From assembly GCF_026262505.1 (NCBI RefSeq), contig NC_067205.1:15438001-15502000 (forward strand): 64,000 nucleotides of DNA. Reading direction: 5' to 3'. Numbering within the stretch: the stretch's first letter is position 1; each line of letters begins with the position of its first letter. The stretch is from Trichomonas vaginalis G3. Its lineage: Eukaryota > Parabasalia > Trichomonadida > Trichomonadidae. Position numbers and translations under genes: made by a program. Below, piece after piece: positions 22,034 to 33,067 of the stretch. The notes under the pieces are model-generated. The model saw only the letters and a program-made list of their open reading frames with translations, was not told the DNA's origin and did not search any database.

Positions 22034-23166
22034 TACATGGGCAAATGGCGGGTTATTTGCCCGCCACACTCAATTTGAACGATAGATGGCGGGATATAGG
22101 TGGCGGGAGGGGAAAAATTGCCCTAACAAAAAGTATAAAATTTTCTGTATTTTTTTGTTTTTCTGAATTTTTTTGAATAGTTTACTATCATTTCATCATG
22201 ATATTAAACGAGAAACTATACTTTATTATAAAAGTTGATTCTATTTCTAAAGGAATTTGTGTTTTTAAATTTTTTTCTAAAAAATCACTCTTATTTTTTT
22301 CTCCGCCACCCGCCACTGGCGGGCTCTCAATTAGTGTAATATAAACTATTCAAAATTTCAGAATTTGAATAGGATGGCGACGCCACCTTCAAAGAAGAAT
22401 CTTTTAATGCAATAAAAATATTCTTTTGGGCTTCTACTTCGATATACCATTGGAGGATAGACTCCGCCAAATGGCGGTCGTTGACCACTTTGAACGAACT
22501 TTCGATTTTTCTATCAAATTCACATTTCCATCAAAAGATTAGCTACAAGTCTTGATTTATCGTATTTATGTAGAATCTAGCCAAACCTACCATTAATATA
22601 TGAGTGCTAATTATTTATCAATATCGAATTGTATTATCTTAGAAAATTCTCTATAGTAACTATAAACATAACTAAATTGGGGGTATCTGACTTACAAAAA
22701 CTAGATAGATATCAAAAATAAATAAAAATTTTATTTTTCATCAATTAGAAAAGATTTATAAGCCGTATGAGTACTCGAAAGTAACTTGAGGAGATTCCAT
22801 TTGTATTTGGGTTCGATTACATCATATTTCTTTCTATGTTCGGGTAGAAAATAAGCTGATTATTTTTTTGTTTGGATTATTGCAAGCACAATGTAGGGAT
22901 CATGCTGTGCTCCTTTAGTATTTGGTATCTTATTGTTTTCACAAAGTAAAGAACTGTTCATGATTGAAATTGAATTTGAAATTCTTTTTCGTTGCATATT
23001 TCACAACTCATTTTGAACAAAAGTTCATCTAGCTTCCATGTGATAGGAAAATGCATTATATTTGTCATCTATTAGTGGGATTTCTTATACTCAACTAGAC
23101 AACAAAAAGTGTCATCCCCGCCACTACAAATTTAGGTTGTCACTTTTCCCGCCATTTGCCCATGTA
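22034..23166. mobile_element. TA-flanked MITE with GGCGGG-rich subterminal repeats
   Basis: The left end TATACATGGGCAAATGGCGG(G) (22032-22052) and its perfect complement at 23148-23168 form 21-bp inverted ends, with TA at the outer edge consistent with a Tc1/mariner-type duplication. Inside, GGCGGG/CCCGCC strings cluster near both ends (22046-22105, 22302-22322, 23118-23155), as in transposase-binding subterminal repeats. No transposase frame is present. Confidence 0.7.
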
Positions 23167-23557
23167 TAAATAAAATTTTTTCGCTATTTCTTTTAAATAT
23201 ATTCAAGATATTAGAACATTTACTTGCTATTAAGCTGATAACGTGAATCTAGAAGTTACTGTGGTGTTTTAGCGGTGTTCCTTTTTATTGATGGATTCAA
23301 GTTTCTATTGCAAACAAATGATGAATTGGAATGAAGATTGATCGCTCTGATTATTCATCATGATAAAGAAAAAGGTTAAATTGATAATGTACTAGGAAGA
23401 TAAGGTTGATTTTGAAGTCTTTCGATAAATTCTGAATGTAAAAAAATATAATGTCAGATTGACAAAAATAAAATATCATTGTTACTGTTCAATATAATCA
23501 TTTTTATCGAAAAATCAAGGTGAAAAAAATATTCCCTTCATAATATTTATTTTACAA

Positions 23558-24118
23558 ATGGCATTCAAAGTTGTTATTTTGGGCGATTCAGGGGTTGGAA
23601 AAACTAGCTTAATCGAGATGAGAATGCAGAACTCATTCGATAGTGAAAAAATGCCCACTATAAAACCTGATGTTTCCACCTGTGTTGAAAATGTTGATGG
23701 AAAACAAATAGAATTGAATATTTGGGATACTGCAGGGCAAGAACAATATTTTTCACTTGCAACAATGTTTGTCCGCGATGCAAATGTAGCTATTTTAGTC
23801 GGGGACATTACGAATGAAATTTCGATCGATAATATAGGCAAATGGGAGCACCTTCTGAAAGAAACACAACCAAATGCAGAAGTTATTGTAGCTATTAATA
23901 AATCAGATTTAGCTAGAAATAATCAAAAATTGGTAGGTCAAGTTAGAGATAAACTTATACATAATTATACGGATATTATGTTTGTTTCGGCAATTACAGG
24001 CAATAACGTTCCACAGCTATTCAAAACAGTGGCTCAGAAATGTCATAATATTAACTTTGAAAGTGAAAATGCTCTAAAAATTACTCCAAAGCAGACTGAA
24101 AAAAAGGAATGTTGCTAA
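23558..24118 (+). CDS. Rab-family small GTPase
   Basis: 186 residues with every G-box of a Ras-superfamily GTPase: GDSGVGKT (residues 9-16), switch I threonine (PTIKPD, 33-38), WDTAGQE (56-62), NKSD (114-117) and SA (144-145). The C-terminal KKECC supplies the double cysteine prenylated in Rabs. The switch II sequence (DTAGQEQYFSLATMF) is closest in style to the endosomal Rab5/Rab21 group, but subfamily is uncertain. It should cycle between membrane and cytosol and direct vesicle traffic. Full length, intact, and the first gene of the intact host block. Confidence 0.93.
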   Translation: MAFKVVILGDSGVGKTSLIEMRMQNSFDSEKMPTIKPDVSTCVENVDGKQIELNIWDTAGQEQYFSLATMFVRDANVAILVGDITNEISIDNIGKWEHLLKETQPNAEVIVAINKSDLARNNQKLVGQVRDKLIHNYTDIMFVSAITGNNVPQLFKTVAQKCHNINFESENALKITPKQTEKKECC

Positions 24119-24508
24119 GGTGCTTTAATTTGTTAAAATATTTTATAGAACTGTCATATTTCGAATAAATTGTTTTTATATTCTTTCATACATACGGCCA
24201 AATGCAATTATTTTCCGCCATTTGTTACAACATAAATTTCCAATGATTACGAAAGTAGCTTGTAAAAGAAATGTGGATTCTATTCAAAATTAATTTAAAA
24301 TGAATGATGTTACCATAATAGTAAGTCATCATTTAAATGTAGCACTGAAAATTGAGGATGTAGTCTATATCTTAAGATCATGAAACTTTTTGAGATTTTT
24401 TTCAAAAAAAAACGTTAGTAAGAATTGAGGAATAAAAATAAGAAATTTTTAACAAAGGAATAAAAGACATTTCATAGTTTACAGCTCAAATTATATATAT
24501 AAAGATAA

Positions 24509-25255
24509 CTAATTTTCTGTAATATAAACATTAGGGCGTTCGAAAGTCTTAATATCAGCTTCAAGTTGAGCAGCTTCTCTTTCCATTTCTTCCTTCTTAC
24601 GACGGAAAGAGAGGTTATCTTGTCCGAAAGACAAAGATGCATAGCGTTTCTTATTTTCAGCAAGATTTGCGTAAAGTCCGTTGAGGATTTCTATGCGCTC
24701 CTCTTCTGACAAAAGGCGGCAACGTGTTTCTGTATCCTCTGGAACCATTGATTCACGAACGTTATCCCAGTATTCTGCTTCATCTGCTGCTTCTTTCTTA
24801 ACGCGTTCCATGTAGGCAGGAACCTCACCATAATCTGGCTTATCAGTGTACCATGTCTCTGGTTTAGCTGGATGAAGTTTCTTTGTCTTTGGTGCTTGCT
24901 TCCAGTTTTCAAGAATATAATTGCGTTTAGTTGGGGATTTCATTTTGATGGTTTCTGTTGCTTTAGGAACTGGTGGTTTATTTAGACCATCATTTCCTTT
25001 TGGAACAACGCGTTCACGTGGTGGTAATTTCTTTGTACGCTCACCCTTCTTCAAGTACTGGCTCGGTGGCTGTTTTAATTTCTCAGGAGGAAGACCCATT
25101 GTTGCGTGACCGTATTTCTTGGCAGTAAGAAATGCTGTTTGATCTTGGAATTTACTTTTATGAAGAGGCTCCTTGACAATTTCTGGTGGTGGTTTGGGAA
25201 TCAAGTTATAGATGCATTCTTCTTCCTCAAGCATTTTTCTGAAATGACTTTGCAA
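24509..25255 (-). CDS. ENKUR: Enkurin (axonemal microtubule inner protein)
   Basis: 248 residues, the usual enkurin length. The N-terminus carries the family hallmark ECIYNLIP, then a YLKKGE...KLPPRE proline/lysine stretch. The C-terminal half is the enkurin domain (about residues 135-245): KPDYGEVPAYMERVK, then paired helices around SEEERIEILNGLYANLAENK and a final LEADIKTFERPNVYI. Enkurin lines the inside of doublet microtubules in motile flagella (FAP106 in Chlamydomonas), so its presence implies a flagellate. Intact; transcribed convergently with the Rab gene. Confidence 0.88.
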   Translation of the reverse strand: MQSHFRKMLEEEECIYNLIPKPPPEIVKEPLHKSKFQDQTAFLTAKKYGHATMGLPPEKLKQPPSQYLKKGERTKKLPPRERVVPKGNDGLNKPPVPKATETIKMKSPTKRNYILENWKQAPKTKKLHPAKPETWYTDKPDYGEVPAYMERVKKEAADEAEYWDNVRESMVPEDTETRCRLLSEEERIEILNGLYANLAENKKRYASLSFGQDNLSFRRKKEEMEREAAQLEADIKTFERPNVYITEN

Positions 25256-25736
25256 CGTATTTTTTCTGAGGAAAAAAATTTCTCGATAAATTCTAGTATA
25301 ATATTGTTTGTTGATATGTGCACATGAAATAACTCGATTTTCAAAATGTTGATCCCAAATTTAGCTCCAAAATTTTTCATATTTATTATTTTATCATATA
25401 TTTGAAATAACATGGTCCTTTCCTTTTAATTCATGATGATTTTGTTCGTTTTGTCTTTCCAAAAAAATCTTGAAAATTAAAAAATGAATTGATTTTTATA
25501 ATAATTTCTCTTGATTTCAGAGAAAATGAATTTTTTTGTGAGATTTCATATCTATAAAATTTATTTAATATTTGACGGGCGTTCAATTATTTATTAAAAT
25601 CGTGTCATATTTCAAAATTTGATTTATTCAATATTGAATTTTAAAGTAACTAAACCGTTTAGTACTATAATGCTTTATATATAATGAATAGACTGTAAAA
25701 ATTCAAAAGGATGATAGTTTATTCATAATAAATCAA

Positions 25737-27404
25737 TTAATTGAGGGTATATCCACCCGCACCATCGAGTTCTAATATATGGGAATGGAATTTCTTAAGA
25801 TTTAGATTATGGGCAATAGTAATTAATGTAATACCAAGCTCAGTTGCTTTTTCGAAAATCTTTTCTTCCAAAACTTGAGGAATTGCACTAGTTGCTTCAT
25901 CCAAAAGAGCAAACTTTGGCTTACTGAAGAATAGGCGTGCGATTGCAACTCTTTGACGTTCACCTGGGGATAATCCTTGTTGCCAATTTTCTGGAGGTCT
26001 ATTAACAAGATAATGAATCTCCAGGAATCTTAGAATGCTGTCAATCTCTGTATAATCGGAAATAGCTGATGCATTTGGAAATGTGACACAATCATATAAA
26101 GAAAATAGAGGAAGATACGGTCTTTGAGTAAATATCAGTATATCAGATGGCGTTGGCCTTGGGGATCTAATCTCTCCTTTCTCAATTGGCCACAATCTTG
26201 AAATTACTCTAAATAATGAGGATTTTCCTGCTCCTGATGGCCCAGTGATGAAAACAGAGTCATTCTTATTGATTGAAAATGTCATATTCCTAACTAATAT
26301 TTCTCCTGTTGGTCGTGAAAACGTTACATCATTGAATTCAATCGATTCTGATGGAGGCTTATCAAAAAGCTCTTTTTTATAGTCAGATAATGTATTCCAA
26401 AGCTCGTAAATTCTATAGTTATAGCCACAGAGCTTAGAAATCTCAAGCATAACATTCAATATTGCACAGAGACCAGAGATAAGCATAATAGTAAGGAACC
26501 CACTATAAGAAGCAAATGCTGATATCTCAGCAGGTGTCATTTCTATAGTATTCATTGTAAAATAAATTAATAAGCAGACATACTCCATAATTCCTCCAAA
26601 ATACGCGAAAAGATTAGTCACCAAGTTGAGAGGAAGAGATTTGTTTGCACGGCTTCGTTGAACATTGAGAACATCTGAAAATCTTTCTGTAATAAGTTTA
26701 TATTCTTGATTTTGAGCCCTTGAAAGCGCAACAACTTCTGCATTATCTTTTAGTGTTACATGTACATCTCTAAACGATGCATCAGCATGTGAAAATTCGA
26801 ATGTTATTTTCATTACTGGTTTCATGACAAAATAAGATATAATCATTGACAAAATTGAGAAAACAAAACAAAGTAAAACAGATAAATAGCCTATTTGTCC
26901 CCAAACAAGCACTAAATAGTAAAAAATTGTAACTGGAGTTTGAATTAATTGTCTTAATACGAGAGAAAAGCTTGAACTCCAGTTCTGAATGTCAATGGTA
27001 ATTCTTCCATCTGGATTATCAATGAAAGAGTCGTAAACTAATAAATCATTAAAAGTATTGCCGTGAAGATAATCTTTTTGTATTTTTTGAACTAGCTGAT
27101 CTCTTAGAACTATGGCCAATCTATCTGCAAACCATAGTTTGATAGCAATTGCAATGGAGATAAGAATAATGAATACACTGTATAAAATTAAGCTTGTTTT
27201 GAATGATTTACGATCCATGGAAGCAACGTATCCATACATTTTTGATGGAAATTCTCCAATATATTTTCCAAAAAATACTTCGAAGATTGCTGCAACTGCA
27301 AGCAGTGTTATATATATGTATGAAGCTACTGACATTGATCTCTTAAGAATTTGCCACAAATCAATTACGTTAAGTTTTCGCTCATGCTCAACACGTTCAT
27401 ACAT
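25737..27404 (-). CDS. ABC half-transporter, subfamily D-like
   Basis: 555 residues: an N-terminal membrane domain with about five or six helices (residues ~25-320) and one nucleotide-binding domain. The membrane domain contains NPDGRITIDIQNW, resembling the NxDQRIT segment typical of ABCD (PMP70/ALDP) proteins. The ATPase has Walker A GPSGAGKSS (~388-396), the signature LSPGERQR (~478-485), Walker B FALLDEATSA and an H-loop IAHN. ABCD proteins move acyl-CoAs into peroxisomes or cobalamin from lysosomes; trichomonads have no peroxisomes, so a lysosomal or other membrane role is more likely. It must dimerise to function. Intact. Confidence 0.85.
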   Translation of the reverse strand: MYERVEHERKLNVIDLWQILKRSMSVASYIYITLLAVAAIFEVFFGKYIGEFPSKMYGYVASMDRKSFKTSLILYSVFIILISIAIAIKLWFADRLAIVLRDQLVQKIQKDYLHGNTFNDLLVYDSFIDNPDGRITIDIQNWSSSFSLVLRQLIQTPVTIFYYLVLVWGQIGYLSVLLCFVFSILSMIISYFVMKPVMKITFEFSHADASFRDVHVTLKDNAEVVALSRAQNQEYKLITERFSDVLNVQRSRANKSLPLNLVTNLFAYFGGIMEYVCLLIYFTMNTIEMTPAEISAFASYSGFLTIMLISGLCAILNVMLEISKLCGYNYRIYELWNTLSDYKKELFDKPPSESIEFNDVTFSRPTGEILVRNMTFSINKNDSVFITGPSGAGKSSLFRVISRLWPIEKGEIRSPRPTPSDILIFTQRPYLPLFSLYDCVTFPNASAISDYTEIDSILRFLEIHYLVNRPPENWQQGLSPGERQRVAIARLFFSKPKFALLDEATSAIPQVLEEKIFEKATELGITLITIAHNLNLKKFHSHILELDGAGGYTLN

Positions 27405-27758
27405 ATTAAATTTTGCTTCTTAATTGAGCTAGAATACATCTATATCTAATAATATACAATATCTTACTCATTCTCTCAAAGAATGTTGTAATTAATAAAA
27501 TTTTGAGGTTTTTCATTATTTGTGATCGTCCTAACTTCAATGAGCTCATATTATCCAACAAAATAATAGCGCATTTTATATGCTTCAGATTGAAATATCT
27601 GTAAAAAATATATCTTTTAATTAGACTGAAATATCCTTGACAATGGAGGGCAATTAATCATTTCAGGTAAAAGGAGCAATACAGTCAATAAAATACTTAT
27701 AGTAATTATAAAAACATAATATAATATATATTTAAACAAAACAAAGAGATAAGACAAG

Positions 27759-29039
27759 TTACAAAATAATTTTCTGCAAAGGAACAGCAGATTTCTTCTT
27801 CGGCCCCTTGGTATTTAAGCTAATTAATTCTTCATCTTCAACTTTAGTTTTCTGAGCGCCAACAATGAGAACAACTACAACGATACCTAGTGCAGATGCT
27901 GCCTTTCTCATAATCTTGACGTATTGGAAGCTAAATTGTGCATATTTACGAGGAGCTATTGTAAATGTTAAGAAATTTGTACATTGAACTACAACTGGTT
28001 CTACAACATAACTTTCTTTTGATAAATATGGAGTGAAATCAACATTAAAAGATTTCCATCGACCGGCAATTACTTTTGTATTTGTATTGTTGTATTGTAT
28101 GTAACAGTTAGATATAGTGGAATAGTAATTGACGTTTCCGTATATGGCTGGATAATCGCATTTATAAATATAAATTTCATCAAAAGTACAAGCCATCGCA
28201 GAATGGATTACTCCTTGCCAAGATACTGTTTTCGTTATATTGACTATGTTAAAATATCTACATGTTGAGTTTTCATTATGACTTTTAACTCTGATTCCTG
28301 ATCCGCCTTTGGAATTAATAAATGTACAAAATTTCATATGTGACTCCCTTTTATTCTCTGCAAAACCACAAACTGTTGAATCTTTAACATACAGTCTACT
28401 GATGTTTAGAGAAGTGAATTTCATAGGTGAAAAAACAATCCATGTAGACTTTTTGCATTGGTCAGATCGGTTAAAACATCCAATGCTAATCATTTCGAGC
28501 GTAGAATTGGCGGAAGATGAACAAGAAACGTGAAAAGTCGCAGCAATTTTTGAAAAACAGTCAATAAAGCATAATTTTGAAAAATTCATTGCGTAATATA
28601 TAGTGTAGATAGCTCCACCATGTTGCTGGGATTCACAATTGAAGAAATATGATTTCTGAATTGAAATTTTGGATTTCGATATATTTGTTGCAACGGCATT
28701 TAGTACCCCACCATCGTCTTCTGAGAAACATGATATAAAAATACATGAGTTGAATGAAATTAAACGGGATTGATCGATTATTGGTTGATTTTGTACATAA
28801 ATACTATGTAAAAATTGATTTGAATCTAATTTTATGGCAGATTTAAGCGTATTTACTACTCTGATTTTCGTTATTTCTAAGAATTTCGGGTCTGTTGATG
28901 AATATAATAAATGATACGAAATTTTATGAAAATATGAAGAAGATATCTTCATACTGGCTGCATTGTATCTGTGTGGTAACGAAAATAGCGGGTTTCCTAG
29001 AGTATTCGAGATGCGAATACTCAGGATGGAAACGTTCAT
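27759..29039 (-). CDS. Pmp-like beta-helix surface protein, single-pass
   Basis: 426 residues. Much of the sequence (about 60-340) consists of short beta-strand turns with DGGVLNAV and HGGAIYTI, the GGA[ILV] motif of chlamydial polymorphic outer-membrane proteins, and with regularly placed cysteines; such right-handed beta-helix proteins form a known trichomonad surface family. A C-terminal membrane helix (SALGIVVVVLIVGA, ~382-395) is followed by a short basic cytoplasmic tail. No strong signal peptide is visible and the upstream frame closes at once, so the start may be shortened relative to the family. Probably a cell-surface adhesion or recognition protein. Confidence 0.7.
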   Translation of the reverse strand: MNVSILSIRISNTLGNPLFSLPHRYNAASMKISSSYFHKISYHLLYSSTDPKFLEITKIRVVNTLKSAIKLDSNQFLHSIYVQNQPIIDQSRLISFNSCIFISCFSEDDGGVLNAVATNISKSKISIQKSYFFNCESQQHGGAIYTIYYAMNFSKLCFIDCFSKIAATFHVSCSSSANSTLEMISIGCFNRSDQCKKSTWIVFSPMKFTSLNISRLYVKDSTVCGFAENKRESHMKFCTFINSKGGSGIRVKSHNENSTCRYFNIVNITKTVSWQGVIHSAMACTFDEIYIYKCDYPAIYGNVNYYSTISNCYIQYNNTNTKVIAGRWKSFNVDFTPYLSKESYVVEPVVVQCTNFLTFTIAPRKYAQFSFQYVKIMRKAASALGIVVVVLIVGAQKTKVEDEELISLNTKGPKKKSAVPLQKIIL

Positions 29040-29258
29040 AAAATATAAACAAAATCATAACATAAACTCAAACCTTATATCATAAAAACCTTATATTTGA
29101 TCAATCAGCCCAAAATAATATAGTTTTCTCTGACTTCATATCCATTTTATCAGAAATAGCCAATTAAATCTTAAAATAAACAGAATATACCAAAAAGACA
29201 TGTTTTAGGATATGATAGTAAAATATTTCATAAAATTATAAAAATACTTTATACAAAT

Positions 29259-31505
29259 CTAAAACTTGAATGTATCAACAAGACAAGTATCAGATATGAA
29301 CAAATTCTTTGCAAAATCAATAACGTAAGATGGGAATTGTGAAACAAATTTGTTGTATAACTTTGAATGTCTATACCAATGGAAAATGACATCAACACTA
29401 AATGGTCCTTTTGTCTGCATCTTAATTAGCGCATCTGGTCCAATGGGAGCTAATCTGACAAGTGTTGAATTATCAGATAATCTTTCAATTCTGTCAAAAC
29501 CATCGATTGATTCAACACATTTCTGTTTCGGATCATCGCACTTAACAATTATAAATAATTTATCAGCTTTTTGGTAGTTAAATGGAATATTAATTTCAAG
29601 AATATCATTTTCATCTTTGGTGACATCAACAACCGGCCAATCAGCAATAAATTCAGGCAAAGTATCATTATCTTTCTGAATAAATACAGCAGGAGCATTC
29701 GAAATACCTCGTTTGTATTTCTGTGATGATTGGATTCCTTTGACCTTAGAAAGCAAATGAGGGATGGCGTTGGGACCAGAGTTAGGGTAGAATGAAACAG
29801 TACTTGTTCGATTCTTATAATAAAAATGAGCGAAATTTCCTCCAATTGTGAAATTGTCATTACAAGGAGCTTGCTTTGAGGTGACAAACATAACAAATGC
29901 AGTCGGAATTAAAAATGTGACAAGAGATAATTTGAAATATTTGTTTGTAACTGATAAATGACGTAATGAGAAGAAGCACTTCAAGCCATACAATGAACCT
30001 GTTGCAACAATTGCAACTTCTCCAATAATTCCATAGAATAATGAAACATATCTGATTAATGTTCTAAATAACAAAGAATAGACAAAGTTAAATGGCTGAA
30101 TCAATATAATTTCAGCTATTAATCTGATAGAAACATGAGTGTTGCGTAATAAAATTGCAATTATTGTTGATAAAATGAAACCTGAAACAGTTATTGAAGA
30201 ATCTAATGAAGCAAAGACAAATGCAAGTAATAAATCAAACAAACCTCTGAATAACAAAGCTGATTCTTGGGTAATATCTAAAAATCCGGATAAATTTCCG
30301 ATAAAAACGAAAACAGTCAAAGGAATAGCAAGAGATGATAAGAAAGGATAATCAGCATATCCAAGTGGATTCTTCTTATTGAAATCATGAATCATTGCAG
30401 CAATTACTAACAAAACAATTGCAAAGACGGCCAAAAGCTTTAGAAATCCCATTAAATTTGTCTTATTAATCATTCTGACCATTTGAATAACTAAAACCAA
30501 ACATAAAGAATATAATATCCTTGTTGAAGTCTTTTGACTAATTGTAAACACAAATGGTGATATACCAAGTATTATTTGATCAGTTTCTTCATCATCAACC
30601 TTGAATTTACGAATGAAATCCAAAATAATTCTTCCTTCGTATTGAACATCTCTTGGATCCTTAAGTAAGTCGTATTTCGTATGGTAAAATGATGGATTTC
30701 CAATGTAGACTAATTCTCCACCGCTTAATCCTTTCTTTTCGAAAACTCGTAAATCAGAAGAAGATTTGATCATTCCTGTTCCCATTATATCATTAAAGAA
30801 GGTGGCACCGATAACTCCTGTAGTTCTAGACCATGTTCTCAAAATAGATGACGAGTTTTTCGCCTTTGTTGTTAAAGCGAATGGTCTTCCTGAACCAATC
30901 GCTTCCAGGTTCAAATTATAGCCGGAAATGGTATGATTAGCAACATAGGACTTTGAGCCTTCAAGACCATATTCTTCTCCACCAACAAAAATGAAATGAA
31001 GATTGTAATCAAGGGGTTCTTTTAGTTGTGAGACGGTTGAAACAAGTTGGAGCATTACAGCTATGTTAATAGCATCATCGTAGACTGTTGGACCTGTGGG
31101 ATGCCCATCAATATGGGCAGATATAAAAAGTGTACGCTTTTCATCAGTACAAAATGTAAAATTAGCTTCGATTGTTTTGATGTATTTACGTATAGCATTG
31201 AAATCTCTTGTGTGATAATGGAAATTATGAGGTTCGAACAATCCATATTCAAATTGGTGCTTTGCTGACTGTTTGTACTCTTGTAATCTATCTAAAATAT
31301 AATCAATTGATGCATTATATTGAGCACTGCCAATATATCGACTGGATTTTGTTAAAAACATCAGATGCTTTAAAGAAGATTCGCCATCGAATTCATTTGC
31401 TGGACTTAGATGTAATAAATAGTCGCTACTATAGAGGAAATCAAAAATAGGCAATGTACTAGCCAGTAAAACAAATCCAATAATGTAAATTGAGTATCGC
31501 AACAT
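29259..31505 (-). CDS. M28 zinc aminopeptidase, ERMP1-type, multi-pass
   Basis: 748 residues. An N-terminal signal-anchor (residues ~5-24) precedes an M28 catalytic domain with all five zinc ligands: HID (H131, D133), the bridging DD (143-144), the catalytic EE (177-178), NLEA (E201) and FYHTKYD (H275). This is followed by about nine membrane helices (~320-560) and a C-terminal luminal beta domain, the architecture of endoplasmic-reticulum metallopeptidase 1 (Felix-ina). Expected to trim peptides in the ER or Golgi lumen. Many N-glycosylation sequons fit luminal exposure. Intact and of normal length. Confidence 0.88.
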   Translation of the reverse strand: MLRYSIYIIGFVLLASTLPIFDFLYSSDYLLHLSPANEFDGESSLKHLMFLTKSSRYIGSAQYNASIDYILDRLQEYKQSAKHQFEYGLFEPHNFHYHTRDFNAIRKYIKTIEANFTFCTDEKRTLFISAHIDGHPTGPTVYDDAINIAVMLQLVSTVSQLKEPLDYNLHFIFVGGEEYGLEGSKSYVANHTISGYNLNLEAIGSGRPFALTTKAKNSSSILRTWSRTTGVIGATFFNDIMGTGMIKSSSDLRVFEKKGLSGGELVYIGNPSFYHTKYDLLKDPRDVQYEGRIILDFIRKFKVDDEETDQIILGISPFVFTISQKTSTRILYSLCLVLVIQMVRMINKTNLMGFLKLLAVFAIVLLVIAAMIHDFNKKNPLGYADYPFLSSLAIPLTVFVFIGNLSGFLDITQESALLFRGLFDLLLAFVFASLDSSITVSGFILSTIIAILLRNTHVSIRLIAEIILIQPFNFVYSLLFRTLIRYVSLFYGIIGEVAIVATGSLYGLKCFFSLRHLSVTNKYFKLSLVTFLIPTAFVMFVTSKQAPCNDNFTIGGNFAHFYYKNRTSTVSFYPNSGPNAIPHLLSKVKGIQSSQKYKRGISNAPAVFIQKDNDTLPEFIADWPVVDVTKDENDILEINIPFNYQKADKLFIIVKCDDPKQKCVESIDGFDRIERLSDNSTLVRLAPIGPDALIKMQTKGPFSVDVIFHWYRHSKLYNKFVSQFPSYVIDFAKNLFISDTCLVDTFKF

Positions 31506-31772
31506 TTAAAATAAAACTAGACAGAGCGAAGAATTTGAATATACATCAATTCAATAACTTTCACGAATGCAAAATATAAAATTTTAATCTTCCTTCTAAA
31601 ATAATTTTTTGATTTGTCAGATCCACATTAACCTGTTAATCTATAATCAAATCATTTGAGATATATTAAATTCTTTTACTCAAAAGATAGGGAATCAAAA
31701 GCAACATGGATCATTTAAATGAAATAATAAAGTTCGAAAAAGCTTTAGATAAGATAAAAAACAATATTTAGT
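31506..31772. other. Intergenic DNA between the peptidase and histone H3
   Basis: AT-rich; contains the upstream region of the peptidase gene and the 3' end of H3. No further feature seen. Confidence 0.4.
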
Positions 31773-32189
31773 TTAGTTGCGTTCGCCACGGATACGTTGG
31801 GCAAGCTGAACATCACGCTCCATGATTGTAACTCTGTTAGCATGGATAGCGCAAAGGTTTGTGTCTTCGAAGAGGCCGACGAGGTAAGCTTCAGAAGCTT
31901 CCTGAAGGGCTGCAATAGCAGAGGACTGGAAACGAAGATCACCACGGAAGCCAGAAGCGATTTCTCTGACGAGACGCTGGAATGGAAGCTTACGGATAAG
32001 GAGATCAGTGGACTTCTGGTACTTACGGATTTCACGAAGAGCGACTGTACCTGGGCGGAAACGATGTTGCTTCTTAGCACCCTGGGAATCGATTGTTGGT
32101 GTTGACTTGCGAGCGGCCTTGGCACCGAGGGATTTACGTGGTGTCTTGCCACCAGTTGACTTTCTAGCTGTCTGCTTTGTACGAGCCAT
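31773..32189 (-). CDS. Histone H3
   Basis: 138 residues starting [15 protein letters not shown]; an upstream in-frame ATG at 32282 would add 31 residues but is rejected because the histone start is unmistakable and follows an initiator-like box. K4, K9, S10, K14 and a K27-S28-type ARKS are kept. The A/P-rich linker after K27 is changed ([14 protein letters not shown]) and the protein is slightly longer than the 135-residue mature canonical H3. The histone fold follows without gaps to RIRGERN. Divergently paired with H4; the two should be co-expressed in S phase. Confidence 0.95.
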   Translation of the reverse strand: MARTKQTARKSTGGKTPRKSLGAKAARKSTPTIDSQGAKKQHRFRPGTVALREIRKYQKSTDLLIRKLPFQRLVREIASGFRGDLRFQSSAIAALQEASEAYLVGLFEDTNLCAIHANRVTIMERDVQLAQRIRGERN

Positions 32190-32192
32190 ACT

Positions 32193-32204
32193 AAGAAATA
32201 ATGA
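32193..32204 (-). promoter_or_regulatory. Initiator-like box of H3
   Basis: On the minus strand TCATTATTTCTT ends 3 nt before the H3 ATG. It resembles the trichomonad initiator (TCA+1 Y W), which normally lies within 20 nt of the start codon. Confidence 0.55.
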
Positions 32205-32213
32205 AAAACAGTT

Positions 32214-32223
32214 GCCCGCCAAA
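32214..32223 (-). promoter_or_regulatory. E2F-like site upstream of H3
   Basis: TTTGGCGGGC on the minus strand, 25-35 nt before the H3 start, fits the E2F/DP consensus TTTSGCGC/TTTGGCGG. The H4 side carries a matching copy. Confidence 0.5.
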
Positions 32224-32340
32224 ATTGAGAGAAATGCGAAGTTCCTTTTTTGTTCTACCATTTTAAAACCAAAAAATATCAATGCATAAAGATTATTTAG
32301 TATTCAATTAATAATAGATTATCCTGCCAAGGTCTAAATA

Positions 32341-32349
32341 ATTGGCGGG
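32341..32349 (+). promoter_or_regulatory. E2F-like site upstream of H4
   Basis: ATTGGCGGG on the plus strand, 36-44 nt before the H4 ATG, mirrors the element before H3 in both sequence and distance. GC-rich octamers are rare in this AT-rich DNA. Confidence 0.5.
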
Positions 32350-32357
32350 TTTATTGA

Positions 32358-32690
<333 letters not shown>

Positions 32691-33061
32691 AAAAATAAAT
32701 TTGTTCTGTTTTATCAAACAACTTTTTCTTTAATCGGGCGAAAAGATTTTTAAATTATGATTAGATTTTTATTAAATTTCTTGATGTTTATCAAACAAAA
32801 ATATTTCATTCTTCTCAAGAAGACTCAAATCATTAACCCAGAATTTGCTTTTCATGATTTTTAATTGTGTTCTTAATTAATTCCATGTAACAAGTAAGAT
32901 GGTTATCTCAGAAAGGCAATAATTACTATCTAGAAGCTTCGCACCTCTCAACTGCAATAATTTCACAATAAAAATGTTTAAATTTCGATATAATATTCCT
33001 ATAACTTAAATTATTTGTTCCTGAATTATATTTAATGCAATTCTCGAGAATAATTTTTGAG
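32691..33061. other. H4 downstream region up to the Maverick
   Basis: 370 bp of AT-rich DNA without an open frame. It represents the left half of the original spacer between H4 and the AAA/VWA gene, now split by the Maverick. Confidence 0.5.
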
Positions 33062-33067
33062 ACTGTC
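33062..33067 (+). repeat. Left target-site duplication ACTGTC of the Maverick
   Basis: ACTGTC directly precedes the left terminal repeat and is repeated exactly at 51700-51705 after the right one. Six base pairs is the duplication size established for Maverick/Polinton integrases. Confidence 0.92.

Noticed and set aside
32190..32282. N-terminal extension of histone H3 by 31 residues
   Set aside because: The canonical MARTKQ start with an adjacent initiator box is far better supported.
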